A DNA stretch of 33,068 nt from Saprospiraceae bacterium. Lineage in GTDB: Bacteria > Bacteroidota > Bacteroidia > Chitinophagales > Saprospiraceae. The first letter of the stretch is position 1, and every line of letters begins with the position of its first letter. Positions 16,479 through 26,139 of this stretch are shown here, in pieces. Made by a program: the position numbers and the translations under genes. The stretch covers positions 7,121 to 40,188 of the forward strand of contig JAHDFQ010000022.1 in assembly GCA_020628085.1 (NCBI GenBank), in the 5' to 3' direction. The notes beneath the pieces are model-generated. The model was not told the origin of the DNA, did no database searches, and was given only the letters and a program-made list of their open reading frames with translations.

Positions 16479-18599
16479 CTATTTCACCACAAAACCATTT
16501 CCGAAGACTTCCTTCGGACTAATCAAACATAGCTCGCCTTTGGTGTTTTCGGCTGTTAAAACCATACCTTGTGATTCCACACCTTTGAGTTTTCGAGGAG
16601 CAAGATTGACCAACAAAACGACTTCTTGACCAACCAAATCTTCGGGTTTGTAATGTTCCGCTAGACCAGAAACGATAGTTCGGTTTTCAAAACCAATATC
16701 AATCGTCAATTTCAATAACTTCTTGGTCTTTTTGATTTTTTCGGCTTCGATGATCGTTCCTGTACGAATATCAAGTTTCGTGAAATCCTCAAAACTAGCG
16801 GTGTCTTTTACAGGTTCATGCGCAGGGACTTCTGCATCTAAAATCGCTTGTAAATTTGCTTTTTGTTGTTCGATTAATTCTTTACGAGAAGTATCTTTTC
16901 GGTCATTTATTTTGGCAAATAATAGTGCAGGTTCACCAATTTGATGTCCCGCAGGAATTAGGGATTGTTGAGTTTGGAACAAATCTAATACCTTAGTCAA
17001 ATCACCGTTTTCTACTTTGGGTAGATTTAAAAGTGATCTGATTTTTTCGGAAGAAAAAGGTAAAAATGGTTCACAAACCACACTTAAAAAGCCAACAATC
17101 TGTATACAGTTATGAATACAATTTTTGACCACTTGACTATCGGGTTCGGTTTTCCAAATTTTCCAAGGTGATACGTCTTGTAAATAGGTGTTTCCGATAG
17201 AAGACAATTCCATTAACTTCAAAATGGCATTTCTAAAATTATACTTGTCAAGTTCGCTACAAAGCTCTTCAATGACCGTTTTTACGCTAGTTAATGCTGT
17301 AGCAGCCGTTTCATTGTCAATAGCTTCTGGCACAACACCATCATAATATTTATTCGTTAAGACGATGACCCGATTGATGAAATTACCCAAGTTGGCGACC
17401 AATTCATTGTCATGAAATTCCGTAAACTCATCCCATTTGAAATCCGCATCTTTAGTTTCAGGCATATTCCGAATGAGCGTATAGCGCAACGCATCCTCCT
17501 TGTTTGGAAAGTCCTTAAACTCCTCCAAATATTGGTGCATTTCAATTCCCCAGCCTTTCGATTTCGAGAATTTGCGCCCTTCAAAATTTAAAAACTGATT
17601 GGCAGGTACATTAGTGGGTAAAATATAATCGCCATGTGCTTTCAACATCGCAGGGAATACGATACAGTGAAAAACAATATTGTCTTTTCCAATAAAATGG
17701 ATCAATTCCGCATCGTCGCTTTGCCAGTAATCTTTCCAATCCTTCCCATTGTCGGCTGCCCATTGTTTGGTCGCAGAAATATAACCGATTGGTGCATCAA
17801 ACCAAACATACAACACTTTACCTTCTGCACCTTCAACGGGTACTTTAATTCCCCAATCCAAATCACGGGTGATGGCACGAGGACGTAAGTCATTGAGCCA
17901 AGACAAACACTGACCCAAGACATGATTTTTCCATGCTTTTGGATCGTGGTGTTGCTCACCATTAAGTTGCCCGTTTTCAATCCATTCCTTCATCCATTCG
18001 GTATGTTTATCTAACTTAAAATACCAATGTGTAGTGGAACGTAAAACGGGTGTTTTCTTACTTAAAGTTGACTTGGGGTTGATGAGTTCGGTAGGAGAGA
18101 GGTCGGAGCCACAATTTTCACACTGATCGCCGTAGGCTTCTGGGTGCGAACATTTGGGGCAAGTTCCCACAATGTAACGATCTGCTAAAAATTGATTGAA
18201 TTCTTCATCGTAGTATTGATCGTTGGTTTCTTCAATAAATTCATCGCCTTTTTCATACAAATGTTTGAAAAAATCTTGTGCCGTTTGATGATGCAACTCT
18301 GCACTTGTTCTGTGGTATATGTCAAAAGAAATACCTAAGTCTTCAAATGACTGTTTATTAAGTGCATGATATTTGTCAATAATAGCTTGAGGTGCAATAC
18401 CTTCCTTCTTTGCACGAATCGTAATGGCTGCGCCGTGTTCATCTGATCCACAAACCCAAACCACGTCTTTACCTTTCAAACGCAAATAACGAACAAAAAT
18501 ATCGGCTGGCAAATAAGCTCCTGCCAAATGACCTAGATGTAATGCACCATTGGCATAGGGCAGGGCAGAAGTAACGGTATATCTTTTCGGTGTACTCAT
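16479..18599 (-). CDS. metG: Methionyl-tRNA synthetase
   Basis: Cytosolic class I synthetase of 706 residues. HLGH (21-24) is the HIGH motif after PYANGA, and KFSKS (343-347) is the KMSKS motif. A knuckle with Cys147, Cys150, Cys160 and Cys163 forms the zinc site. The C-terminal extension (about 600-706, FTKLDIRTGTI, ending in a KGVESQGMVL-type motif) is a Trbp111/EMAPII-like tRNA-binding and dimerisation domain. The start MSTPKRYTVTSALPYANG is canonical. No frameshift is seen. Confidence 0.98.
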   Translation of the reverse strand: MSTPKRYTVTSALPYANGALHLGHLAGAYLPADIFVRYLRLKGKDVVWVCGSDEHGAAITIRAKKEGIAPQAIIDKYHALNKQSFEDLGISFDIYHRTSAELHHQTAQDFFKHLYEKGDEFIEETNDQYYDEEFNQFLADRYIVGTCPKCSHPEAYGDQCENCGSDLSPTELINPKSTLSKKTPVLRSTTHWYFKLDKHTEWMKEWIENGQLNGEQHHDPKAWKNHVLGQCLSWLNDLRPRAITRDLDWGIKVPVEGAEGKVLYVWFDAPIGYISATKQWAADNGKDWKDYWQSDDAELIHFIGKDNIVFHCIVFPAMLKAHGDYILPTNVPANQFLNFEGRKFSKSKGWGIEMHQYLEEFKDFPNKEDALRYTLIRNMPETKDADFKWDEFTEFHDNELVANLGNFINRVIVLTNKYYDGVVPEAIDNETAATALTSVKTVIEELCSELDKYNFRNAILKLMELSSIGNTYLQDVSPWKIWKTEPDSQVVKNCIHNCIQIVGFLSVVCEPFLPFSSEKIRSLLNLPKVENGDLTKVLDLFQTQQSLIPAGHQIGEPALLFAKINDRKDTSRKELIEQQKANLQAILDAEVPAHEPVKDTASFEDFTKLDIRTGTIIEAEKIKKTKKLLKLTIDIGFENRTIVSGLAEHYKPEDLVGQEVVLLVNLAPRKLKGVESQGMVLTAENTKGELCLISPKEVFGNGFVVK

Positions 18600-18729
18600 A
18601 TCAAGTGATTTATGCTGCGAATATACAAGTTTGCTAACAGAAAATCCTTGAAAATAGTTTCTAAGAAATGGGAAATGAATTTATTATATACAGGGTGATA
18701 ATTAATTAGCTATTAAATAGTATTTTAAT

Positions 18730-20022
18730 CTATGGATTGCTTTCACATTCATCGATAGATAGCTCCAGTTCTGCGCCTAAAGGAACACAAAAATCAATGC
18801 CAATTTGTATAATTGAATCTGAGTACCATCTAACAATAGAGTTGCTACTCAAGCTAACATCATAATTTGTACTAATAAGATTTTTTGCTTTTATTAAAGA
18901 GTATTCAAAAAGTGTATCTACAGGAAGGTACTCTTCATGTGTACAATCATTTAAATCATATATTTCAACAATGTCAGAAAAATAGAAATTTGAAGTTATA
19001 TCATCTTCAGCTTGACCTCCAGCAAAGTAAATTTTATCATTAAGTCCCACAACGGCTAAATTTCTTCTTCCAGTTGGCATCTCTATAGTTGACCAATTTT
19101 CTTTTACACAATCAAAAATATCAACTGGTTCAACAAGTTGATTAGAAAAATTAATAACTTGACCACCTGCATAAAAGATTTTACCTTGATGTTGAGTCTG
19201 TCCTATCCGAAACCTATTCTCTCTGACTAGGCTATCTAAGCTCCATTGACCCGAAACATCATCGTAAATGTGTATGTAGGAATAAGACTCAATTCCATCT
19301 GACGATTCTTCCGTTCCAAAATAGGCTTTATTTTGAAATACTTGTCCAGTTAGTGCTTCTCTTTGAATAGGAAGAGCATCAATTGTCCAAGTTTCGTTAT
19401 TTACATCAAATATATTTATAGTATTGTAGTCTGTTCCAAAATAATTACCTCCTGCTAATATTATTTTATCATTTAAGCTAACCATTCCCATGTCAACTCT
19501 ACTAGGGCTAATTGTGAATTGTTTCCAAGTATCTGTATCAATATCGTAAACATCAAGATCGTTGTATGCAGCAAGATAGATTTTATTACCATTGGATGCT
19601 ATTCTCCCCCCTCTTGCATCGGGAATAATCTTAATAGTCCATGTGTCATTAAGTGTATCATAAATATCCATTACACTTGAGTTGTAATAACTTTGACCAT
19701 TTCCAACAAAGAATATTTTATCTCCAACGACCTCACACTGTAATTGACGTTTAGGTTTATCCAAATGAGCGATCGTCCAATTGCCTGTATTCACGTCTAG
19801 AATATCAACTACATCAGATATTTGTTGACTTCCTTGTATTTTACCTCCAGCAAAATAAATTTTTGAACCATGTGCGCAAGCACAAAGTTGAGATCTTGGG
19901 GTAGATAAGTTTTTAGTAGACCACTGACCATAAATGTTATTTTGCTCAGTTATGATTGCTGAAAATAGAATAATTAGTATAGTATGAAAGTTAATATGCC
20001 TAAGGTTAGAAAAGGATACCAT
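18730..20022 (-). CDS. Secreted kelch-repeat protein
   Basis: Protein of 430 residues with an N-terminal hydrophobic export signal (about 13-24, mature part near QWSTKN). About seven kelch motifs follow (KIYFAGG, KIFFVGN, KIYLAAY, KIILAGG, KAYFGTE, KIFYAGG, KIYFAGG, each followed by a D-x-W pattern), enough for one seven-bladed propeller. The last 60 residues (AKNLISTNYDVSL, then FCVPLGAELELSIDEC) resemble a short Bacteroidota surface module that often precedes T9SS sorting domains, but no sorting domain follows. Ligand unknown. A good promoter lies at 20064-20094. Confidence 0.85.
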   Translation of the reverse strand: MVSFSNLRHINFHTILIILFSAIITEQNNIYGQWSTKNLSTPRSQLCACAHGSKIYFAGGKIQGSQQISDVVDILDVNTGNWTIAHLDKPKRQLQCEVVGDKIFFVGNGQSYYNSSVMDIYDTLNDTWTIKIIPDARGGRIASNGNKIYLAAYNDLDVYDIDTDTWKQFTISPSRVDMGMVSLNDKIILAGGNYFGTDYNTINIFDVNNETWTIDALPIQREALTGQVFQNKAYFGTEESSDGIESYSYIHIYDDVSGQWSLDSLVRENRFRIGQTQHQGKIFYAGGQVINFSNQLVEPVDIFDCVKENWSTIEMPTGRRNLAVVGLNDKIYFAGGQAEDDITSNFYFSDIVEIYDLNDCTHEEYLPVDTLFEYSLIKAKNLISTNYDVSLSSNSIVRWYSDSIIQIGIDFCVPLGAELELSIDECESNP

Positions 20023-20063
20023 AATTGTATCTAGTTTAAAGTGAAGATAGCGTTATATTCAAT

Positions 20064-20094
20064 CAAATATACAAAATATCTCTTTTTATACAAA
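20064..20094 (-). promoter_or_regulatory. Promoter of the kelch gene
   Basis: On the - strand tatatttg (20064-20071) matches TAnnTTTG, and TTTG (20091-20094) is 19 bp upstream, the spacing of the Bacteroidota housekeeping promoter. The start codon at 20022 would follow a leader of about 35 nt. Confidence 0.65.
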
Positions 20095-20153
20095 AATATA
20101 ATGCCTGATTATGATGTATAGATTGAACTATAACAGAAAGTATAATCAAGAAA

Positions 20154-20777
20154 TCACATTTCTCGTAAATAATTATTGTTTTCTATTCCCAAAGATTCAA
20201 TAGTTCTCAAATCAAGCTGACCGACGGGAAGACCGCTCGCTTTTTGATACTCTGTTAATGCCTTTTTACTAGCAAGTCCAATTATATTTGATGATTCACT
20301 AATATTTAAATATCCTTTTTTTACTAAAGCCTCATTTAGCATTAGTGCAAATTTTTTATTCACTTTTGCTCCACAGATTACTTCTCTCCATTCTGTATTA
20401 GCTTCTTCCGTAGAATTATCTATTTCAAATGTATTTAGCTTGAATTCTTTAACTTCGGTTGTATCCAGCACAATGATTTCCTTATGGTCATATCTCAGTT
20501 TCTTATACCTCTTTTTGGTAAGATCACTTCTTAAAGTATACCAACCTACTCTTTCTATTTCGTCCTGTTTATCGTATCTGAAGTATAGTGTGTCAAGACC
20601 TTTTATATCCGTTTCTATTCCCGTGTAGGTATAAAAATCTATTAATTCGATTTCTGGCTTTACTTGAATTAGGCATTTTGCATAACATTTTCCAGGTTCT
20701 GCATTTGGAGGAATGTCTTGTGCGAACAATTGTCCAAATAGTACTAATTGGAGTAATAATAGTAGTTGATACTTCAT
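20154..20777 (-). CDS. Secreted peptidoglycan-binding-domain-like protein
   Basis: Protein of 207 residues with a signal peptide (LLLLLQLVLFGQLFAQ) and a mature N-terminus DIPPNAEPGKCYAKC, a phrase typical of Bacteroidota envelope proteins. Residues about 155-205 (NIIGLASKKALTEYQKASGLPVGQLDLRTIESLGI; shown in two parts: IGLASKKALTEYQKASG and LDLRTIESLG) look like the three-helix PG-binding type 1 domain. The middle part is unassigned. It starts 38 nt after the stop of the T9SS gene at 20815 and may be in one operon with it. Cell-wall binding is inferred from the domain alone. Confidence 0.72.
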   Translation of the reverse strand: MKYQLLLLLQLVLFGQLFAQDIPPNAEPGKCYAKCLIQVKPEIELIDFYTYTGIETDIKGLDTLYFRYDKQDEIERVGWYTLRSDLTKKRYKKLRYDHKEIIVLDTTEVKEFKLNTFEIDNSTEEANTEWREVICGAKVNKKFALMLNEALVKKGYLNISESSNIIGLASKKALTEYQKASGLPVGQLDLRTIESLGIENNNYLREM

Positions 20778-20814
20778 ATTCTGATCAATTATTTAAGTGT
20801 TTTGTATGAATGTT

Positions 20815-22065
20815 TTAATGCTTCAAAACCTTTTTGGTTATTCTATTTTCGCCACCTTCAATTTGGAGTAGATATATGTCTATTGGAAGATCAAACATTG
20901 GGATTTCATAGGCATCCCTTCTTTCTTTCACCTCGAATGTATTGATGAGTTTACCGCTTCTATCATATAGCTGAATGTTAGAATTGGGGTGCTCTAGTAA
21001 ATCACTTTCGACGTATAAATAGTTTTGAACGGGATTGGGATAGACGTTGGTGTTATCAAGTGAAGTACCGCAATCTATTCCGTTTTCGTATACATATTTT
21101 TCCTTTTTAGTTACGATTCCTGCTTCATATGTTATGATTTCTTTTAGTAATTCATCACAGTGATAAACATATTCTTCTATAATATTAATTTCGCAGTAGA
21201 TAAGTGAGTTATCGTAATGTTGCTGGATTGTTTCAATACTTAGTATTTGATCGCCATTATATGTATGTGTATGAAATTCTTCTGTAACTAAATCTAAAGT
21301 TTCATCTGAATGATATGTTTTAATGCTGAAAGAAGAATAAGTTTGATCGTTTCGATCATTATATGCGTAAGTGGACTCAATCTCTGCTGCATAATCTATA
21401 TAATTTGTCCAGCTTTTGATAATATTGCCTCGATCATCTAGCGTATAAATAATACTTCCTACCTGATCGGTTAATCCTTCTAGAGTTCTAAATATTGTTA
21501 TTACTGTATTTTCTAGAGTATGCTCATATTCCCAAGACAAAATCTTACGCCAAATCTGTTCTGCTTCAATCCAAATATATTGTTGCAGTAAATCAATCTG
21601 TTGGCATTTTTCTGCATTATAATGAGTCACCCATTTTTCATGCTCTTTGCTGACTTCATCATAATTAATAAAAACTAGAGAATCCGTACAACCACTTTCA
21701 AAATAGCTATATTCCCACGTTCTATTGGTCGTAATCGTTTCGTTCAGGTTGAGAAAAGTTTTAGTAGATAATAATCCATCTTCGGTGTAAGTTTGCTCAA
21801 CTTTTAGTGTATTATTGTATCTATTGGATGCTTCATGCCAGTAAAAAACATCAGATTCGATCATTTGTTGTTGAGCATCTAATGTATAGATTTCTTTTTT
21901 GTGAGGAATCAACTGTTCTAATTCAGTTGAATACTTAAACTCTTCTTTTTCCAACAATGGATTTTGAACCTGTCCGTGAAGTTTTAGACTAGTAATTAAA
22001 ACTACTAATATGAGCAGAAATTGGAGTGTTGTTATTGATCTTCTTTGATAGATATAGTTTATCAT
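20815..22065 (-). CDS. Secreted protein with T9SS type A sorting domain and YD-like strand repeats
   Basis: Protein of 416 residues. N-terminal hydrophobic export segment (about 12-31, ending LKLHGQ). The body alternates WEYSYFESG, WTNYIDYAAE and YAYNDRNDQ-like strands, with text-like spacing typical of Bacteroidota proteins that read as RHS/YD-like beta repeats. Residues about 338-416 (VYPNPVQNYLYVES, IQLYDRSGKLI, DIYLLQIEGG, ITKKVLKH) form the type A sorting domain for the type IX secretion system. Function unknown. No upstream promoter is clear. Confidence 0.85.
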   Translation of the reverse strand: MINYIYQRRSITTLQFLLILVVLITSLKLHGQVQNPLLEKEEFKYSTELEQLIPHKKEIYTLDAQQQMIESDVFYWHEASNRYNNTLKVEQTYTEDGLLSTKTFLNLNETITTNRTWEYSYFESGCTDSLVFINYDEVSKEHEKWVTHYNAEKCQQIDLLQQYIWIEAEQIWRKILSWEYEHTLENTVITIFRTLEGLTDQVGSIIYTLDDRGNIIKSWTNYIDYAAEIESTYAYNDRNDQTYSSFSIKTYHSDETLDLVTEEFHTHTYNGDQILSIETIQQHYDNSLIYCEINIIEEYVYHCDELLKEIITYEAGIVTKKEKYVYENGIDCGTSLDNTNVYPNPVQNYLYVESDLLEHPNSNIQLYDRSGKLINTFEVKERRDAYEIPMFDLPIDIYLLQIEGGENRITKKVLKH

Positions 22066-22301
22066 TTATTTATTTTTAAATTTAAAAATCTGAGTATTCA
22101 GTACCAAGCTACCCTTAGATTGCTTTAGTTTATTTTAAGTACAGAGTTTAAATTTTAAATAAATCAAGTGAAAAGGTAGGATGGTTAAAATCTACTTTTG
22201 CTCTTGTTTAGTAAGTTTATGTAAATTACTAAAAATATTGTTCATGTACAAGTAGTTATAGGTTGAATCTGAGAATAAACCATAGGTTGTCTAATCAAAA
22301 A

Positions 22302-23075
22302 TCATATTATAGTTTCTCTTGATTGCCACTTTTTGAAAAGAACATAACATCCAGTAACCGTCAATGTGAACATCGCTAATAAAGACATCACAACTACAAA
22401 GCTATCTCCTGATGTAATTTGACTATTTTTATAGTATATACCAAAGAAAGCCCAAAGTAGAACGACTGTAAACCAAATGTCTTGGTTAAGATAAAGCACG
22501 AGGAGTGTCCCTAGAATCCCAATTCCAATCAATAAACCCGTCCAAGTTGCTTCGTGTAAACCGAAAAAATCAAATCCGAGATCTATCAACAGTACATTAA
22601 GATTAGCTAATGCCGCTACACAAATCCAAGCGAGGTAGCAACTAAAAGGAACGGTATATGTCCATTTGGGATTTTCTATGACGGCTATCTTATAAGCTAT
22701 TTGAATTAATACGATCCACAGTATAAATATAAATATAAATGACCATATGATATGTAACGATTGCCAAGATAGTAGCCAACAAATATTTAAAATACAAGAG
22801 TATAAAAACAGAAATCCAATTGATGAAATTTCTGTAGAGATAATGTCTTTATTTTGATAAATCAATATAATTCCTTGGCATATGAAAATGCCTAGTAATA
22901 AATAAATGACAGACCAAATACTAAATGAAAAATCAGGTGGAGTGAGCAAATTTGGATATAAATCCGATACATCTCCAGGTGTTCTGCCAAAAAAAGGGAG
23001 TTGAATAGCCAAGAAATTGAAGATTACTAAACCAAGGTAGGCAACCGAGTTGATATAAATGAGTTTGTTTTGCAT
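22302..23075 (-). CDS. TspO-like tryptophan-rich polytopic membrane protein
   Basis: Protein of 257 residues with about eight hydrophobic segments and many Trp residues. The N-terminal part (LYPNLLTPPDFSFSIWSVIYLLLG) is characteristic of the TspO/MBR-related tryptophan-rich family, in an extended form longer than the 160-residue classical TspO. TspO binds tetrapyrroles and other hydrophobic ligands; whether this relative does so is unknown. It is transcribed divergently from the AAA+ gene at 23406. Confidence 0.75.
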   Translation of the reverse strand: MQNKLIYINSVAYLGLVIFNFLAIQLPFFGRTPGDVSDLYPNLLTPPDFSFSIWSVIYLLLGIFICQGIILIYQNKDIISTEISSIGFLFLYSCILNICWLLSWQSLHIIWSFIFIFILWIVLIQIAYKIAVIENPKWTYTVPFSCYLAWICVAALANLNVLLIDLGFDFFGLHEATWTGLLIGIGILGTLLVLYLNQDIWFTVVLLWAFFGIYYKNSQITSGDSFVVVMSLLAMFTLTVTGCYVLFKKWQSRETII

Positions 23076-23405
23076 AGATATGTAGTTAGATAGTGAAGCC
23101 TTGATTTTTTACAAGATAATTATTTTCTAGCTGGTTTAGGTAATAGATGAAACATAACTTCTGTTTTATAAAATTCAATTATCTTTAGAATCCGTTTGTA
23201 AGTTATACAAATAAATATTCAGTACAGATATATGCACATATACAAGTATGAAAAGAGCAAATGTAAGTTAAAGCTATATTGACAAAACACATATTGAATA
23301 TTAAACGTTTTCTGTTTGGATAATTAGGGATAAATTTGCTTTCTAGACCTATGAACTTACGAAATAACTTTTTTATCACTCATAGCATAGTTTTAAAATC
23401 GATAT
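23076..23405. other. 330-nt divergent intergenic region
   Basis: AT-rich region between divergent genes. It contains taaatttg (23331-23338), a perfect -7 element for the + strand AAA+ gene with a leader of about 60 nt. On the - strand, the complement of caaatgta (23258-23265) is a -7 candidate for the TspO-like gene, with CAAA at 23283-23286 at a short 17-bp spacing. No RNA gene or ORF was recognised. Confidence 0.5.
23331..23338 (+). promoter_or_regulatory. -7 element upstream of the TPR-AAA+ gene
   Basis: taaatttg fits TAnnTTTG exactly. The -33 region is weak (T-rich, no clear TTTG at 19-21 bp). Confidence 0.45.
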
Positions 23406-24752
23406 ATGAACGCCGACGAATTACAAAACCTACGTGAAGCCGTCAAAAGCTCACCAGACAATATTCCATTACGAAAATATTTAGCTAATTCTTTATACAA
23501 AGCAAAACGCTATGAAGAAGCAGAAATTGAATATAAAGATGCCTTACGCCTTTCGGCAAACGATACCAGTTTGAAATTGGGTTTGGTACGCTGTTTTTGC
23601 AAACGAGAAAAAACTTCTTTGGGATTGGTGATCGTAGAAGAAATACTGCAAATGCCAACTCCACCACCTGAAGCTTGGTTGTTGTATGCAAAGTTATTGA
23701 TGCAAACGAATAATCCATCCGAGGCGAAAGAGGCGTACGAAAAAGCGATTATTTTAGATGATGGTTTGAAGGATACTTTTTTGGAATCACAAATCAATCT
23801 CAAAAAAGCAGCAGGGGCGAATCCCGAACCAGAGAAAATCCAGTTGGGTGGTCAGGATTGGCAAGGCGATGATGAAAAATCGGTCGAGATTGAACGTCCT
23901 AAAACAACGTTTGATGAGGTTGGCGGAATGGATAAGGTGAAGGAAGAAATCCGTATGAAGATTATTCACCCTTTGGCGCATCCAGAAATATATAAAGCGT
24001 ATGGTAAAAAAATTGGTGGTGGGATTCTGATGTATGGCCCGCCTGGTTGTGGTAAAACACATTTAGCCCGTGCTACGGCTGGTGAAGTCAATGCTAATTT
24101 TATATCTGTGGGTATCAGCGAGATTTTGGACATGTATATGGGGCAAAGCGAGCGAAATTTACATGCTATTTTTGAAAAAGCTCGTAATCTTAAACCATGT
24201 GTTTTATTTTTTGATGAGGTAGATGCACTTGGAGCCAATCGAAGTGATATGCGTCAAAGTGTTGGACGGAATATCATCAATCAATTTTTGGCAGAATTAG
24301 ATGGTATCGAGTATGATAATGATGGAGTTTTAATTTTAGCTGCTACCAATACACCTTGGCACTTAGACCCTGCATTTCGTCGTCCTGGTCGATTTGATCG
24401 GATCATTTTTGTGCCGCCACCAGATGATGCCGCAAGAGCCTCCATTTTGAAAATAAAATTGGAAGGGAAGCCTGCTGAAACTATTAATTACGAGAAAATT
24501 ACTAAGAGAACGAAGGACTTCTCAGGGGCAGATATTGATGCGATCATTGATATTGCGATTGAATCAAAACTTGATGAATCCATTCGTCAAGGAAAAGCTG
24601 TTCCAATTAATACCAAAGATATTGAAAAGGCAGTTAGTAGGCATAAAGCCAGTACTAAAGAATGGTTCAATACCGCTAAAAACTATGCCCTGTTTTCTAA
24701 CGAAGCAGGTTTGTACGACGATATTTTAGATTTTTTGAATATTAAGAAGTAA
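23406..24752 (+). CDS. TPR-AAA+ ATPase, Cdc48/FtsH-like AAA core
   Basis: Protein of 448 residues. N-terminal tetratricopeptide repeats (about 5-130; LRKYLANSLYKAKRYEEAEIEY, read as YKAKRYEEAEIEYKDAL) lead to a short linker and a single classical AAA module. Walker A is GPPGCGKT (211-218), Walker B VLFFDEVDAL (Asp270, Glu271), and the second region of homology ends FRRPGRFDR with Arg326 and Arg329 as arginine fingers. The aromatic pore position reads MYMGQSE. The alpha-helical lid ends near 415. No protease domain and no membrane segment are present, so it is a soluble remodelling ATPase whose TPRs probably recruit partners. The next gene is a TPR membrane protein, a likely partner. Confidence 0.9.
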   Translation: MNADELQNLREAVKSSPDNIPLRKYLANSLYKAKRYEEAEIEYKDALRLSANDTSLKLGLVRCFCKREKTSLGLVIVEEILQMPTPPPEAWLLYAKLLMQTNNPSEAKEAYEKAIILDDGLKDTFLESQINLKKAAGANPEPEKIQLGGQDWQGDDEKSVEIERPKTTFDEVGGMDKVKEEIRMKIIHPLAHPEIYKAYGKKIGGGILMYGPPGCGKTHLARATAGEVNANFISVGISEILDMYMGQSERNLHAIFEKARNLKPCVLFFDEVDALGANRSDMRQSVGRNIINQFLAELDGIEYDNDGVLILAATNTPWHLDPAFRRPGRFDRIIFVPPPDDAARASILKIKLEGKPAETINYEKITKRTKDFSGADIDAIIDIAIESKLDESIRQGKAVPINTKDIEKAVSRHKASTKEWFNTAKNYALFSNEAGLYDDILDFLNIKK

Positions 24753-24845
24753 GTAGCAAAGCAACTTCAGTTATTGGTTACTTGTTGATTTGTTAACCAG
24801 TTTAGACGTTGACAATAATCGTCTATTTATTAAATTATCGTAAGC

Positions 24846-26096
24846 ATGAATCCACATTATGAACGAGGTCGGCAGTTGATGAGCCATAATAGAACGAAGG
24901 AAGCCATTGCGGAATTTCGGAAAGAACTGGCGCAGAATCCTGAAAATCCCTTCGCTTTTGCATTGCTATCGAACTGTTATTTACAGGAAAGACAATTTGC
25001 AGAAGCTTTGGAAGTTGCTAAACGTGCGATCCAATTAGAGCCAGAAATTCCAGAACTGTATAGCTTTTTAGGACAAGCCTATTATTATAATAAAAAAAGT
25101 GTGGAAGCTCGTGAAGCAGTAGAAGCGGGTCTGCAACTCAACCCCAATCATGCTCCGTTTTACCATTTGTTGGGAACAATTGATTTGTATGAAGAAGACT
25201 GGAACGCTGCATTGCAGCATGCGGAACAAGGTTTGGAAATAGATGCAGAACATGTTGACCTCATCAATTTACGGGCGCAAGCACTTATTCAGCTTAATCG
25301 AAAAGATGAAGCAAGTGCAACCTTAGATTATGCGCTGCATAAAGCACCTGAGAATGCGTTTTCACATACTAATAAAGGTTGGGTTGCTGTGGAGAATGAT
25401 CAATATGATGCTGCCATTGAGCATTTCAAGGAAGCCTTGCGACTTGATCCTACTTTTAAATTTGCCAGAACAGGTTTAAAAGAAGCCATTAAAGGAAAGA
25501 ATTATTTGTATCGGGGCGTTCTCAAATATTTCCTTTGGATGAGCAAGCAAACTTCAAATAATCAATGGGCTATTGTTATTGGTGCGTATGTGATTTATCG
25601 ACTGCTTTTAGCGGCCTTAGATAGCTATCCTGCATTGGCGCCATTGCTCTATCCATTAATTTTTGCTTACATTATTTTTGTGTTTTCTTCCTGGATTGCC
25701 AAGCCTATTTCTAATCTTTTTTTACGATTACATCCCTTGGGTAAGCATGCCTTGGATGATGATGAACGTTTGGCTTCAACAGCCGTTGGACTGGTGGTTA
25801 CCTTTGGAATTGTCACCCTGCTATTGGGTTGGATGATGTCCAATAGTATGCTGCTTATTTTAGGAATTTTTGGTGTGTTAATGACAATTCCTACCAGTGG
25901 TTTATTTAATACACATCCAGAGAGTCAAGCTCGAAAATCATTGACGTATTATGCCATTGCTTTAGGAATGATTGGCTTTGGAGTTATTTTTATACCTGCG
26001 TTGCAGCCATTTATGATCGTCTTTGGGTTGGGGATATTCTTTTATAGCTGGATTGCCAATTATTTTATTGGAAGAGAAAGTAAAGAGTTTTATTAA
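24846..26096 (+). CDS. TPR protein with C-terminal polytopic membrane domain
   Basis: Protein of 416 residues. About six tetratricopeptide repeats fill residues 1-215 (EAIAEFRKELAQNPENPFA, AGLQLNPNHAPFYHLLGTI, DAAIEHFKEALRLDPTFKF). About six hydrophobic segments fill 235-405. The TPR part therefore faces the cytosol or periplasm as a docking platform. It lies 93 nt after the TPR-AAA+ gene on the same strand. Its TAA stop (26094-26096) lies within the 45-bp inverted repeat of the RAYT element. Confidence 0.85.
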   Translation: MNPHYERGRQLMSHNRTKEAIAEFRKELAQNPENPFAFALLSNCYLQERQFAEALEVAKRAIQLEPEIPELYSFLGQAYYYNKKSVEAREAVEAGLQLNPNHAPFYHLLGTIDLYEEDWNAALQHAEQGLEIDAEHVDLINLRAQALIQLNRKDEASATLDYALHKAPENAFSHTNKGWVAVENDQYDAAIEHFKEALRLDPTFKFARTGLKEAIKGKNYLYRGVLKYFLWMSKQTSNNQWAIVIGAYVIYRLLLAALDSYPALAPLLYPLIFAYIIFVFSSWIAKPISNLFLRLHPLGKHALDDDERLASTAVGLVVTFGIVTLLLGWMMSNSMLLILGIFGVLMTIPTSGLFNTHPESQARKSLTYYAIALGMIGFGVIFIPALQPFMIVFGLGIFFYSWIANYFIGRESKEFY

Positions 26097-26103
26097 GTTT
26101 GAA

Positions 26104-26133
26104 GTCAAATGGTGACTGAAGTCATCATTTGAC
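26104..26133 (+). repeat. REP-like palindrome, left side of RAYT
   Basis: The arms gtcaaatggtgact (26104-26117) and agtcatcatttgac (26120-26133) pair over a 2-nt ga centre with one G-T pair. It is the inverted partner of 26782-26811. Confidence 0.85.
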
Positions 26134-26139
26134 TGTACT

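Noticed and set aside
22193-22233. Small RNA: tacttttg -7 match with a hairpin (22207-22233) downstream
   Set aside because: There is no -33 match, no ORF, and the hairpin has no T-run. Chance matches are expected in AT-rich DNA.
24803-24825. Terminator between the AAA+ and TPR-membrane genes (tagacg/cgtcta)
   Set aside because: Only a 6-bp stem with a weak T-rich tail; too weak to separate two genes that look co-directional and linked.
26104-26133. Rho-independent terminator of the TPR gene
   Set aside because: The stem is strong, but no T-run follows on either strand, and an inverted copy flanks the RAYT gene, so a REP origin explains it better.
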